This document shows, in pieces, positions 1-9,341 of a stretch of 64,000 nucleotides of DNA. Each line of letters opens with the position of its first letter. The stretch's first letter is position 1. The position numbers and the translations under genes are program-made. The stretch lies in assembly GCF_003633615.1 (NCBI RefSeq), contig NZ_RBKU01000001.1, forward strand, positions 5,146,001 through 5,210,000. The letters are read 5' to 3'. The DNA comes from Mucilaginibacter gracilis (lineage in GTDB: Bacteria; Bacteroidota; Bacteroidia; Sphingobacteriales; Sphingobacteriaceae). Below the pieces are notes generated by a model. It was not told the origin of the DNA, ran no database searches, and saw nothing but the letters and a program-made list of their open reading frames with translations.

Positions 1-640
1 CTGTACCATAACTACCCATTATAATATATGCTTCCATACCGTTGCTGTTAACTTGGGTACGTATATAGTCTTCAAGGTTGCCCCAGGTTTGCTGATTATT
101 TTGCGGAGCCTGAGGTATCATGTTAGTCATTAAAAAAGTAGCCTTGTTTGCAGTTAACGAACTTGTACGATCTGCCGAAGGGCAATCATGCCCTCTGTCG
201 AAACCGTAGGTAGCATAATTATAGCTATCGCTTTGTACAGCAAAAAATGCGGAAGGCAAGCCTGCATAGGCTGCAAATGCATCGCTGCGTTTGGTACCGC
301 CAATAGAAGTTTTATCCAAATGCCAGCAAACCCAGTTTGGCGTTTCTCTGGTTGAGCTATAGCTTTCTACGTAATAACCTTGATTTATTAAATAATCGTC
401 TTTATTAACAACAACATCTGTGCTTGCAGGTGTAGGGTTGCCCAGAAAATTATTGCTGTCTTCCCCCGAAGTGGGTGGAGCATCGTTACCTACCGGAATA
501 GTAACCGGGGTTGTTGCCGAGCCTGTACCGGAGGTGTCGGCAGCATCGGGGATGAAAGAAAAATTATCGCCCTTGTTTTTAGAACAGGACACGATAAAGG
601 TAGCAAAGAGGGCAAAAATTAGTAAGTGTCTAAATTTCAT
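1..640 (-). CDS. DNA/RNA non-specific endonuclease, lipoprotein (3' end outside window)
   Basis: The minus frame opens with ATG at 640 and runs off the left edge without a stop. The first 20 residues form a hydrophobic signal ending in a lipobox (FIVSC), so the protein is probably a lipoprotein. A linker rich in Thr, Pro and Gly follows. Near residue 147 stands FDRGHDCPSADRT, the DRGH active-site motif of the NUC1/DNA-RNA non-specific endonuclease family, in which His is the general base and a nearby Asn binds Mg. The family degrades extracellular or periplasmic nucleic acid. It is divergent from the TonB receptor at 959. The family call is strong; the full length is unknown. Confidence 0.85.
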   Translation of the reverse strand, partial: MKFRHLLIFALFATFIVSCSKNKGDNFSFIPDAADTSGTGSATTPVTIPVGNDAPPTSGEDSNNFLGNPTPASTDVVVNKDDYLINQGYYVESYSSTRETPNWVCWHLDKTSIGGTKRSDAFAAYAGLPSAFFAVQSDSYNYATYGFDRGHDCPSADRTSSLTANKATFLMTNMIPQAPQNNQQTWGNLEDYIRTQVNSNGMEAYIIMGSYGT

Positions 641-958
641 CTATCGAAAATAAAATGTTTTACAAATAAATAGTTAAGATGTTAACTGAACGTTAAAACT
701 TTTAAATAAACCACTAATTAACAAAAAAAATCAAAGAATAACAGGCAATTGTGCGATTTTCTTTTAAAAAAGTAAAATTTATGCATTATTCGTTATAAAT
801 TACCCAAAATAAACAAAAAATACTCAACCTATGCGATTTTTTTTTTATACTTACCGGATATTTAACAATTAATTAAAAAACAACTAATCATAACATAATA
901 ACTTAAACGAAAACTTACTCTAATTTCGAATCTTCAATTTTCATACAAAAAAACTCTT
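641..958. other. AT-rich divergent intergenic region
   Basis: This is 318 bases between the divergent nuclease and TonB receptor genes. It is very AT-rich, with many A and T runs and several GTTAA/TTAAC words. It must hold promoters for both genes. A taatttcg near 920 loosely resembles the Bacteroidota -7 box (TAnnTTTG). I see no ORF, RNA gene or clear terminator. Confidence 0.4.
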
Positions 959-3559
959 ATGAGATTAATTTTACTTTTTTTCTTAGCTCTGATGTTATCC
1001 GGGGCACAGCTATTTGCGCAAAGCCGTATAACCGGCAAAATTTTCGATTCAAAAACTCAAGAAGCACTAATTGGAGCAACTGTTGTAGTTAAAGGAAGCA
1101 CCGTTGCCGCTTCGGCATCATTAGACGGTTCCTTTAAAATCACCCTCCCTGCCCCCGGCAGCGGCGTGTTGGTATTTAGCTATATTGGTTATATATCAAA
1201 AGAAATTCCGGTTTCAGAAAGTAAAAATCTCGGATCGGTTTTGCTGGTTGCTAATTCGTCGTCGTTAAACGAGGTTGTAATTAACGCTCCGGCTATTGAC
1301 CGTAAAACTCCTATAGCTGTTTCAACCGTAAATGCCGAATTTATAGAAGAAAAAGGTTCGGGTGTTGATTTTCCTCAATTACTAAAAGAAACTCCGGGTG
1401 TTATGGTTACCGAAAACGGCGGTGGTTATGGCGATTCGCGCATCAGTATCCGTGGCTTTAGTGCCAACAACGTGGCCGTGCTAATTAACGGTATACCCGT
1501 TAACGATGTTGAAAACGGCCGTGTTTACTGGAGCGATTGGGCAGGTTTAACTGATATTACATCATCAATACAGGTACAGCGCGGTATTGGAGCATCTAAG
1601 GTTGCAGCACCATCATTAGGTGGTACAATTGCTATTACAACCCGAAGCCTTGACGCGCAGCCCGGCGGTACCCTAATTGGTAGCGCGGGTAGTTTTAATG
1701 CTAATAAAGAGGGTGTATCGGTATCGTCTGGCTTAAGTGATAAAGGATGGGCAACATCTTTCCTACTATCACGTACCAACGGCGATGGTATTGCACAGGG
1801 TCTATATTTTAACGGATATAGCTACTTTGCCAACGTGAGTAAATTACTTACAAAAAGCCAAACACTATCGTTAAACATAATGGGGGCAGCGCAATTACAT
1901 GGGCAGCGTTACAACAAAAACCTAATAACAACTTATAAAAATGCTACACAGGGCCCACAATATAACTCTGATTGGGGTTATTATAATGGACAGGTACAAA
2001 GCGCCGAAATAAACTATTATAACAAACCAGCAATTGCACTTAACCACATTTGGACAATTAATTCAAGTTCGTCATTATCTACTGTGGCACAGGCTTCGTT
2101 TGGGACAGGCGCATCAAGATATGTTACCAATGCAAGCGCGTCGCCTTATAAAACACTATTGCCAAATAAATCTGGCGAATATCCAAGAACAGGGGACGCC
2201 TACTCGCCTGTTGACTTTGACGCATTAGTTAAAAATAATATGGCTAACGGCGATGGTTCTTCATTAAATTATTTTCAAAATGTTGCCAATAGTCATCAGC
2301 AATACAATGTGCTATCCACTTATAAAAAGAATTTTAGCGACAATCTTGATTTGATGCTGGGAGCCGACCTAAGATACTACGAAGGCCAACATTACTACCA
2401 AATGCAAGATTTACTGGGTGGCCAGTATGTTTACGATCCGCGTACAACCAGTAATTCAAGTGGTGTAAACGCAGGCTCGGGCGATATTAATAACCCTTAT
2501 CACAAAGTAGTAGTGGGCGATAGGTTTAACAGAAATTACCAGTTTGATGTAGGTTCGATAGGTTTATTTTCGCAGGTTGAGTACACCAAGAAAGCCCTTA
2601 CGGTATTTGCATCGGGTGCTATCTCTAATACAGGTAATAAAAGGATAGATTATTTTAACTATTTAAACGCCGACCCTAACCGTGAGAGTAAATATATTTA
2701 CTTTTTAGGCTTGCAAGCTAAAGGCGGTGCCAACTATAACCTTGACAACAATAATAACGTATTTTTCAATATTGGTTTTTTACAACGCGCACCATTAGTT
2801 GCCAATGTATTTGTTAATAACAATAATAGCATTAACACTGACGCTGTACCCGAAAAACTAATGAGCTATGAGTTAGGTTACGGTTTTAGAAGTGCAGAGT
2901 TAACAGGAAACGTTAACCTTTACAGATCAACCTATCACGACAAATCTGTGGCTCCTGTTACCGAGGTTAATACCGACGGTTCGGTTTCATCAGTTAACCT
3001 TTCGGGATTAAATGAACTTCACCAAGGGGTAGAATTTAACCTGAATTATAAACCAAACCGGGCTATTTCTTTTAGGGGTATGTTCTCGGTAGGTAAATGG
3101 ACGTATCTATCTGATACAGGCCCAATCCAGGTAATAAGTGACAACGGCTTTCCAAATACTTTACCTTCACTGCACGTAAAAGGACTTAATGTAGGTGATG
3201 CTGCACAAACAACAGGCTCGTTTGGTGCCGATTGGTATATTTTACCTAAGGTGAAAATTAACCCTGTGGTAAACTACTATGCTAACTATACTGCTAATTT
3301 TTATGCTGATAATATAACCGGGGCTAATTACGTACCCTATAAAATACCAAACTATACTTTATATGACCTAAACATAGTATTCAGATTTAAATTTGCCGGC
3401 CTGGATGCTTCATTTATTGGCAACTGCCGTAACCTATTTAACACCGCCTATATATCTGACGCTCTTGACAGCAGCGGTTTAAACAATACGGCATCAACCA
3501 TTGGCGTATACTATGGTACTGGCAGAACATATACTACCACTTTAAGGATAAAATTTTAA
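959..3559 (+). CDS. TonB-dependent outer-membrane receptor
   Basis: This is an 866-aa outer-membrane receptor. A signal peptide (about residues 1-20, ending at AQS) is followed by a carboxypeptidase-regulatory-like beta-sandwich (about 22-105), which is usual in Bacteroidota receptors. The plug domain (about 125-240) has ISIRGFSANNVAVLINGIPVN, and a 22-strand-type barrel ends in an aromatic/hydrophobic strand (TTLRIKF). Such receptors import large substrates using TonB energy. The next gene, 64 bp downstream, encodes a lipoprotein and is probably the surface partner. No SusD homologue is present, so a glycan substrate cannot be assumed. The sequence does not show the ligand. Confidence 0.92.
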   Translation: MRLILLFFLALMLSGAQLFAQSRITGKIFDSKTQEALIGATVVVKGSTVAASASLDGSFKITLPAPGSGVLVFSYIGYISKEIPVSESKNLGSVLLVANSSSLNEVVINAPAIDRKTPIAVSTVNAEFIEEKGSGVDFPQLLKETPGVMVTENGGGYGDSRISIRGFSANNVAVLINGIPVNDVENGRVYWSDWAGLTDITSSIQVQRGIGASKVAAPSLGGTIAITTRSLDAQPGGTLIGSAGSFNANKEGVSVSSGLSDKGWATSFLLSRTNGDGIAQGLYFNGYSYFANVSKLLTKSQTLSLNIMGAAQLHGQRYNKNLITTYKNATQGPQYNSDWGYYNGQVQSAEINYYNKPAIALNHIWTINSSSSLSTVAQASFGTGASRYVTNASASPYKTLLPNKSGEYPRTGDAYSPVDFDALVKNNMANGDGSSLNYFQNVANSHQQYNVLSTYKKNFSDNLDLMLGADLRYYEGQHYYQMQDLLGGQYVYDPRTTSNSSGVNAGSGDINNPYHKVVVGDRFNRNYQFDVGSIGLFSQVEYTKKALTVFASGAISNTGNKRIDYFNYLNADPNRESKYIYFLGLQAKGGANYNLDNNNNVFFNIGFLQRAPLVANVFVNNNNSINTDAVPEKLMSYELGYGFRSAELTGNVNLYRSTYHDKSVAPVTEVNTDGSVSSVNLSGLNELHQGVEFNLNYKPNRAISFRGMFSVGKWTYLSDTGPIQVISDNGFPNTLPSLHVKGLNVGDAAQTTGSFGADWYILPKVKINPVVNYYANYTANFYADNITGANYVPYKIPNYTLYDLNIVFRFKFAGLDASFIGNCRNLFNTAYISDALDSSGLNNTASTIGVYYGTGRTYTTTLRIKF

Positions 3560-3623
3560 TTTAAATAAGATTACTATGAAATCATCATACCGGTGATTTG
3601 TTAACATATAAAAATTAAGTAAA

Positions 3624-4706
3624 ATGAAAAAATTATATTATTTACTGGCCTTAATTGCTGTAGGGTTTGCCTCGTGCGATCCGTTGAGCCAAACTTATAA
3701 GGATATTGACGCAAAACCTGCGGCCAGCACTCTTACTTTTAGCACAACTACAACCTATGCATCAGGCGATGCCGCTAAAACAGGTTTATCGGCTTTGTTA
3801 AACACAAAATATGGCAATTTAGCCGAAGGCTCAACGGCTTCTATAACCTTCCCGTACTCAACTACGGTAGTTATACCAACCGCGCCCGATTTTTTACTGT
3901 CGCACGTGGGCTATACCGCCGTTGCTGCCGATTATAGCGGTACATCTTTCACTACGGCGCAGGCAGTTACATTTTTAACTGCCAAATATCCAACACCTGT
4001 TGCCAACCAACTGGTTGTATTAACATATAACTATCTTGAAAGTGGTGTTACGCCAAGTACCGGCGTTATAACTACCGATTCGTATATGTTTTTAAGTGGC
4101 ATTTGGACAAAAATTTATACCCTATCGGCCGCGCAATATACAGCAGCGGGCCGTGGTACAAACCTTTACTTTGTTACTAACGACCTGCCAAACATACCGG
4201 GCGTATTAAGCTCGTTATTGTTAGACGACCCTATGATTCCAACTCCTAAAGTTGGCGATGTTAAATACGTGAGCTACAAATACAACGGCACCAGCCAAAA
4301 CGTATTGGCTTTAATGTTTGACGGAACAAAATGGGCAGACCAAGCTACATTTGCTTTCTTAAAACTTAACGGCACCTGGGTACCCGACCCTACTGTGTAT
4401 GTAAACGAACCGGCTGCTGCCAATAATCCGGATTATCTTTATCTTCAAACAACAACTATTGGTACCGACGCGGCAAGAGCGGGTACAGCAAGGTATGGAG
4501 ATTTTGAACTTCGTACATCAAATGCAGCAGTATGGCAAGCTGACGAGATAACACGTGCTTTAGCTGCTATACTGTTACATAAGTTCCCTACAGCAACGGT
4601 TGGCGTTCCGTATAAAATAACTTACGTAACTTATCCGGGTAGCAGTACAACTGTTTCAACAACATTTATATTTAACGGAACTGCATTCGTGATTCCGCCG
4701 CAGTAA
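3624..4706 (+). CDS. Surface lipoprotein paired with the TonB receptor, function unknown
   Basis: This 360-aa protein has a lipoprotein signal (VGFASC, lipid-attached Cys near residue 18). The mature part is rich in Thr, Tyr, Ala and Ser and contains repeated stretches of the type TFxFNGTxW (ALMFDGTKW, TFIFNGTAFV), suggesting beta-rich repeated modules. It has no SusD-like TPR signature. It sits 64 bp after the TonB receptor with a strong terminator behind it, so the two form a two-gene operon. I infer a substrate-binding or lid role at the cell surface. I do not recognise a named family with certainty. Confidence 0.7.
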   Translation: MKKLYYLLALIAVGFASCDPLSQTYKDIDAKPAASTLTFSTTTTYASGDAAKTGLSALLNTKYGNLAEGSTASITFPYSTTVVIPTAPDFLLSHVGYTAVAADYSGTSFTTAQAVTFLTAKYPTPVANQLVVLTYNYLESGVTPSTGVITTDSYMFLSGIWTKIYTLSAAQYTAAGRGTNLYFVTNDLPNIPGVLSSLLLDDPMIPTPKVGDVKYVSYKYNGTSQNVLALMFDGTKWADQATFAFLKLNGTWVPDPTVYVNEPAAANNPDYLYLQTTTIGTDAARAGTARYGDFELRTSNAAVWQADEITRALAAILLHKFPTATVGVPYKITYVTYPGSSTTVSTTFIFNGTAFVIPPQ

Positions 4707-4721
4707 GCTGCAAAACATATC

Positions 4722-4760
4722 AGCAAAAAAGAGCGATGGTTGCCCATCGCTCTTTTTTGC
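4722..4760 (+). terminator. Rho-independent terminator
   Basis: A perfect 9-bp stem, GAGCGATGG, with loop ttgc and CCATCGCTC, is flanked by A-rich sequence and followed by TTTTTT. It lies 16 bases after the stop of the lipoprotein gene and closes the receptor/lipoprotein operon. The A/T symmetry would allow it to act in both directions. Confidence 0.9.
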
Positions 4761-4906
4761 TTTTAAAGGCACTTTCCTTAAAAAAAATCACCTTATTTCC
4801 CCCCTTCATCGGTATACTCAATAACCTTTTATAGCAGCATGGCTAACGCGATGCTCATTTTTTGTGACTCTGTGAGCTCCACCAATAAAATATCGAAGTG
4901 TTTGTG

Positions 4907-5722
4907 TTATTTAACCGCCTGATAAGTTGCCAATGGTTCGTTGGTATCACTAATTTGAGTTCCAAATCGGTTTTGCTGAACCCGGTCAAATTCCTTTACA
5001 TAGTCCGTGTGTTCGGTTCGCATTAGCCTGTCCCATACCCTAAAGTAGAGGCCGTAGTTGCCATTAAACTTTTTGTGGTGAAGGTTGTGATGAACCGAAG
5101 TATTAAACAAGCCAAACAAGGGCGATTTACGGAAACGCTTTGGTACTATTTCGTAACCCAAATGGCCGTAAACATTAATTATAAAACCGGTAAAGGTGAA
5201 TAAGGCTATGGTAAGCGTATGCACCGGCAACACAAAAACTATCACCAACAATACGCCGCCTTCCGTCCAGGCCTCAAAAAAATGGAAGGAATAAGAAGTC
5301 CAAGGTGATGGATTGGTTGATTTATGATGCAGCAAATGCGTATGCCTGAATAATTTAGGATGATGAAGCAAACGGTGCATCCAATAAAAATAGGTATCGT
5401 GAATAATGAGGCATAAAACCAAACTCACTATTATCCACCATGTTGGATAGTCAGCCAGGTTACTATAAACCCATGTATAATTTCTTAACGGCGTGTTGAG
5501 TACCAAACATGCTATAACAGCCAGTATGGCTGTAGTTTGCACCGAATGTAATATCTCGCGGTAAAAATCGGCATTGGCTGCGGTACGGCTTTGTATTTTT
5601 GCCTTTGTTAACCAGTTAGATAGTATTTTATAGCATAGCAAAAAAGCAATACCTGCAATAACAAAATACCGGGTAGCCGAGATGGTAAATATTTTTAGAA
5701 ACAGATGAACAACGTTTTCCAT
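4907..5722 (-). CDS. Sterol desaturase / fatty acid hydroxylase family membrane protein
   Basis: This is a 271-aa integral membrane protein with about four to five hydrophobic helices. It carries the histidine clusters of the di-iron fatty acid hydroxylase superfamily: HDTYFYWMHR, HHPKLFRHTHLLHH and HHNLHHKK near residues 108-135 and 210-217. These bind two iron ions for O2-dependent hydroxylation or desaturation of a lipid. Length is typical of bacterial members. The neighbours give no pathway hint. The exact lipid substrate is unknown. Confidence 0.88.
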   Translation of the reverse strand: MENVVHLFLKIFTISATRYFVIAGIAFLLCYKILSNWLTKAKIQSRTAANADFYREILHSVQTTAILAVIACLVLNTPLRNYTWVYSNLADYPTWWIIVSLVLCLIIHDTYFYWMHRLLHHPKLFRHTHLLHHKSTNPSPWTSYSFHFFEAWTEGGVLLVIVFVLPVHTLTIALFTFTGFIINVYGHLGYEIVPKRFRKSPLFGLFNTSVHHNLHHKKFNGNYGLYFRVWDRLMRTEHTDYVKEFDRVQQNRFGTQISDTNEPLATYQAVK

Positions 5723-5788
5723 AGCTATTGTTATTTTAACAATGCAAAACTAAGGTAACATTACCGCGTAAAGATTAACAAAGGTTAA

Positions 5789-5952
5789 TTAACGCTTGCG
5801 CGCAGTCGAAATTCTTTTGCGGATACGGCTCAATGATACCGGCGTAATACCCAATAACGTGACTAGATATTAACGATGGCTCTAAAATATCGGCCACATC
5901 CAAACCCTTAAATAGTTGGAGGTACAACGCAATATCGGCAGCACTAAGCATG
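5789..5952 (-). pseudogene. Crp/Fnr-family regulator remnant
   Basis: Reading the minus strand upward from the stop at 5789 gives LVTLLGITPVSLSRIRKR plus a basic tail, the recognition helix and C-terminus of a Bacteroidota Crp/Fnr regulator. The other piece, from ATG at 5952, reads LSAADIALYLQLFKGLDV in another frame, which looks like the N-terminal helix of the same family. The cyclic-nucleotide-binding core of about 150 residues is missing. This is therefore an internally deleted, frameshifted pseudogene. The family call for the C-terminal piece is firm; that for the N-terminal piece is less so. Confidence 0.6.
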
Positions 5953-5956
5953 GCTA

Positions 5957-8266
5957 CTAATGATGTTGCGAACCCATGTAAAAGGTTATTTCGCCACCAT
6001 TCATAATGTCGGCATGCGACAAGAACAGACTGTTTAACGGTTTACCGTTAAGTAATATCTTTTTAATATACACATTTTTATCGCTCTGCTCCTTAACATT
6101 AATTGTAAAGGTTTTATTATCGGCAACCTTGATAACAGCATTTTGTATTGCGGGGCTACCAATGGCATACACATCCGAACCGGGAGCTACCGGATAAAAG
6201 CCGAGCGTGCTAAAAATATACCAGGCACTCATTTGCCCGGTATCGTCATTACCACCCAAACCATCGGGAGTTGCTTTGTACATTTTTTTCAGTATCATGC
6301 GTATGCGCTCCTGGGTTTTCCAGGGTTTATCGGTCCAGTTGTACAAATAAGCTACATGGTGCGATGGTTCGTTGCCATGCACATAGTTACCAATAATACC
6401 GTCGCGGGTAATATCTTCGGTTTCGGCGAAAAATTTATCGGGCAGTTCCATTGTAAATAACGAATCGAGGTATCGCACCACGCGTTTGTTACCGCCCATC
6501 AGTTTAATCAAACCAGCCGGATCGTGCGGAACATACAAGGTATAGTTCCACGAGTTGCCTTCAATAAAACCTTGCCCAAGTGTGGTAAGGGCATCAAAAC
6601 CTGGGCGGAAAGCTCCATTATCTAACTTGGGCCGCATAAAGCCAACCGATGGATCGTACACGTTTTTATAGTTTTGCGCGCGTTTACTAAACTCCTGGTA
6701 AATATCATCGCGGTTTAGCTTTTTGGCAATTTGCGCTATGCACCAATCATCGTAAGCATATTCTAATGTTGACGAAACCGAATTGCCATTCTTTTCATCG
6801 GGTATATAACCCTTATCAATATAATAGCCAATGCCCTCAAAACTACGACGGCGTGCGGTAGTAACGCAGGCATCAAGCGCCTTGTTTACATCAAACGATA
6901 CGTTTCCTTTTATAATGGCGTCGGCTATTACCGATACACTGTGGTAACCGCTCATGCACCAGTTTTCGTTTGCCGAATTTGACCACACCGGCAACATATG
7001 TTCCGGGCTTTGATCAAAGTGCACGAGCATAGATTTTATCATATCGGCATTACGCTCCGGCTCTATAATGTTAAACAAAGGGTGCAGTGCCCTATGCGTA
7101 TCCCATAACGAAAACGTGGTGTAATTGCTAAATCCATCGGCCGTATGCACATTTTGATCTAACCCTTTATATTGCCTATCCACATCCATATAAATGGTGG
7201 GGTTTATCATGGCATGATACATTGATGTATAAAAATTTTCTTTATCATCGGTGCTGCCGTTAATCACAATTTTATGCAATTCTTGCTCCCACTGCTGCGT
7301 GCCGGCGGCTTTTACTTTGTCAAAATCCCAGCCGGGTATTTCGGCCTGCATGTTTTTTAGAGCACCATCCATACTTACAGGCGAAATGGCGAATTTAATT
7401 TTGATCTTCTCCCCTTCGCTTGTCGCGAAATCAAAATAAGCCCTGATCTGCCTTCCAGCTACTTCGGGGAAGTTTCGCGATTGGTTGAATTTGCCCCAAA
7501 AACCACCATACTTTTCCTTTTTTGAGTTGTTAACGTTGCCATAGCTGCTAAAAGGTTTTGATAGCCGCATGGCAAAATACAGGGTGCGGTTTTTTGCCCA
7601 CCCGCTGGTTTGCCTGTAGCCGGTAATGAGTGTATCATTAACAACGTGCATATAAGTCCACACGTTTTTATCCTCATAGTTATAAATACCGGCCATAAGG
7701 TCTAAAATAATATGGGCGTGTTCACTTTTGGGGAAGGTGTATTGATGAAAACCAACGCGGGTACTGGTGGTTAATTCGGCTGTTATGTTATAGTCGTCGA
7801 GCTTAACTTTGTAATAGTTAGCTTGTGCTACCTCGTTTTGATGCGAAAATGCCGACCGGTAACCACTCCGTGGCTTATCGGCCACACCCGGGTTAAGCAT
7901 CAGTTTACCAACGGTAGGCATAATCAAAAAATCGCCAAGGTCCGAGTGGCCCGTACCGCTAAAATGGGTATGGCTAAAGCCTACAATACTTTTATCGTCA
8001 TACTGGTAACCGGCGCAATACTTATAAACGTCGGGGTCGTATTTACCGTCTTTAATATAACCCACGGTATCGGTTTCGGGGCTTAATTGCACCATCCCAA
8101 AAGGCACCGTAGCTCCCGGATAAGTGTGCCCCATGCGCTGTGTACCAACAATTGGCTTAACATATTGCACCAATCCACCGGGATATTTAGTTTGCGCCAT
8201 GCCGTTAAAGGCCGACGCCGCTAAAGCAAATAAAACTATATTTTTATAAACGTGTAATTTATGCAT
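5957..8266 (-). CDS. GH92 family alpha-1,2-mannosidase
   Basis: This is a secreted exo-alpha-mannosidase of about 769 aa. I choose the start at 8266 (MHKLHVYK), which gives a clean signal peptide ending at GMAQ; an upstream ATG at 8302 would add 12 residues. GH92 hallmarks are visible: the N-terminal VKPIVGT...GHTYPGATVPFGMVQLSPET block, SLWDTHRALHPL in the middle, and the C-terminal GNDDTGQMSAWYIFSTLGFYPVAPG, which carries catalytic acidic residues in this calcium-dependent inverting family. GH92 enzymes trim mannose from N-glycans or fungal mannan. It stands alone between remnants rather than in a polysaccharide utilisation locus. Confidence 0.93.
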   Translation of the reverse strand: MHKLHVYKNIVLFALAASAFNGMAQTKYPGGLVQYVKPIVGTQRMGHTYPGATVPFGMVQLSPETDTVGYIKDGKYDPDVYKYCAGYQYDDKSIVGFSHTHFSGTGHSDLGDFLIMPTVGKLMLNPGVADKPRSGYRSAFSHQNEVAQANYYKVKLDDYNITAELTTSTRVGFHQYTFPKSEHAHIILDLMAGIYNYEDKNVWTYMHVVNDTLITGYRQTSGWAKNRTLYFAMRLSKPFSSYGNVNNSKKEKYGGFWGKFNQSRNFPEVAGRQIRAYFDFATSEGEKIKIKFAISPVSMDGALKNMQAEIPGWDFDKVKAAGTQQWEQELHKIVINGSTDDKENFYTSMYHAMINPTIYMDVDRQYKGLDQNVHTADGFSNYTTFSLWDTHRALHPLFNIIEPERNADMIKSMLVHFDQSPEHMLPVWSNSANENWCMSGYHSVSVIADAIIKGNVSFDVNKALDACVTTARRRSFEGIGYYIDKGYIPDEKNGNSVSSTLEYAYDDWCIAQIAKKLNRDDIYQEFSKRAQNYKNVYDPSVGFMRPKLDNGAFRPGFDALTTLGQGFIEGNSWNYTLYVPHDPAGLIKLMGGNKRVVRYLDSLFTMELPDKFFAETEDITRDGIIGNYVHGNEPSHHVAYLYNWTDKPWKTQERIRMILKKMYKATPDGLGGNDDTGQMSAWYIFSTLGFYPVAPGSDVYAIGSPAIQNAVIKVADNKTFTINVKEQSDKNVYIKKILLNGKPLNSLFLSHADIMNGGEITFYMGSQHH

Positions 8267-8404
8267 CGATTTCGGTCTGGTTTTTTTAATAAACCACAGC
8301 AACCAATTTAGGTAATTATTTTAAAACCACACCTTCATATTTTTTTTAACAAAAATGGCACCCTAAAACAGGATGCCAGGTAAAATATAAAGTCAGTTAT
8401 TAAA

Positions 8405-8791
8405 TTACGATGCCGTTACCACTTCTGTGGTTTTAGCTTTCTTTTTAGAAGCTTTTTTATCAGGATTTTTTAAAGCTACCGGCTCCTCTTTTACCGCATC
8501 CGCTTTATCAGCCGGAGCAGCTTTTACTTTACCTTTTTTAGTTACCGGGATCTCTGCTGTTTTTTCAACTTCGCCGGCGGCAACAATGGCCACCTCATCT
8601 AACATAATTTCTTTAGCAACTTTTTTTGCAAGTTTGCCGGAGCCCTTTTCAATTACCTTCTCAAGTTTTTGAGACCCGGCGCCTATATTAGCCGAAACCT
8701 TTTTTAGTTCGGCTATTAAACTTACGAGAATATTTTTTTTAGCCGTTTTTCTGGCAGACTTAATTAGTGATTTTCGTTTAGTATTTTTCAT
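8405..8791 (-). CDS. Lysine/alanine-rich basic protein, histone H1-like composition
   Basis: This is a small basic protein of about 128 aa. The start at 8791 (MKNTKRKSLIKSARKTAKK) is preferred over ATG at 8815. The N-terminus is strongly basic, a helical amphipathic centre (VSLIAELKKVSANIGAGSQKLEKVIEKG) follows, and the C-terminal half is a low-complexity Lys/Ala/Pro/Glu tail (KKASKKKAKTTEV). No signal peptide is present. The composition resembles the Lys/Ala-rich DNA-binding or chromatin-like proteins common in this phylum, but no specific domain is evident, so function is an inference from composition only. Confidence 0.6.
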   Translation of the reverse strand: MKNTKRKSLIKSARKTAKKNILVSLIAELKKVSANIGAGSQKLEKVIEKGSGKLAKKVAKEIMLDEVAIVAAGEVEKTAEIPVTKKGKVKAAPADKADAVKEEPVALKNPDKKASKKKAKTTEVVTAS

Positions 8792-9331
8792 ATTTATAGA
8801 AGCGATTAACAGCAAAGATAGATTACCTTGTTGTTAATTTGATATTATCATTATGTTAACAAACAAATAGTATGTTAACTTTCAAGTTATATTAAACTTA
8901 TTTAATACCGAAGTTAATAGCAAATAAATGGGGCTAAGCAATTTATAAACACCTACATGCAATTGGATTTAAACACTTACCACACGTAATTCAACTTTAA
9001 TTTTGCTGCTCAATATTAAAGCATTGCAGCACTAAACAGCCAATAATTTAGGCCGCTGTGATTGATTTTCCGGTACCTTCTGTTATCTTTATCATAAATT
9101 ATTACAATTGTATAGATCAAAAACCATCAAACGCTTTTATTGGAGCATCGTGGGCGGCACTAATTATAGGTTTTATTAGCTATAATGTTGGCTTATGGAA
9201 CGGTACAATGTTACTTAACGAAAAAGAATATTATTTTACTGTATTACTTTTTGGTTTGTTTGCCGCCGTATCTGTACAAAAAAGTGTGCGCGATAAATTA
9301 GAAAATATCCCGGTAAACCAACATTTATTGC

Positions 9332-9341
9332 GGTTTAAGCT
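9332..9341. repeat. Target site duplication, left copy
   Basis: GGTTTAAGCT directly abuts the left end of the ISAs1 element and is repeated at 10610-10619 on its other side. A 10-bp duplication is within the usual 8-10 bp range of this IS family. Confidence 0.85.

Noticed and set aside
959..4706. SusC/SusD polysaccharide utilisation pair
   Set aside because: The receptor is TonB-dependent, but the partner lipoprotein lacks SusD-like TPR features and no glycoside hydrolases are in the operon; the GH92 gene lies apart on the other strand.
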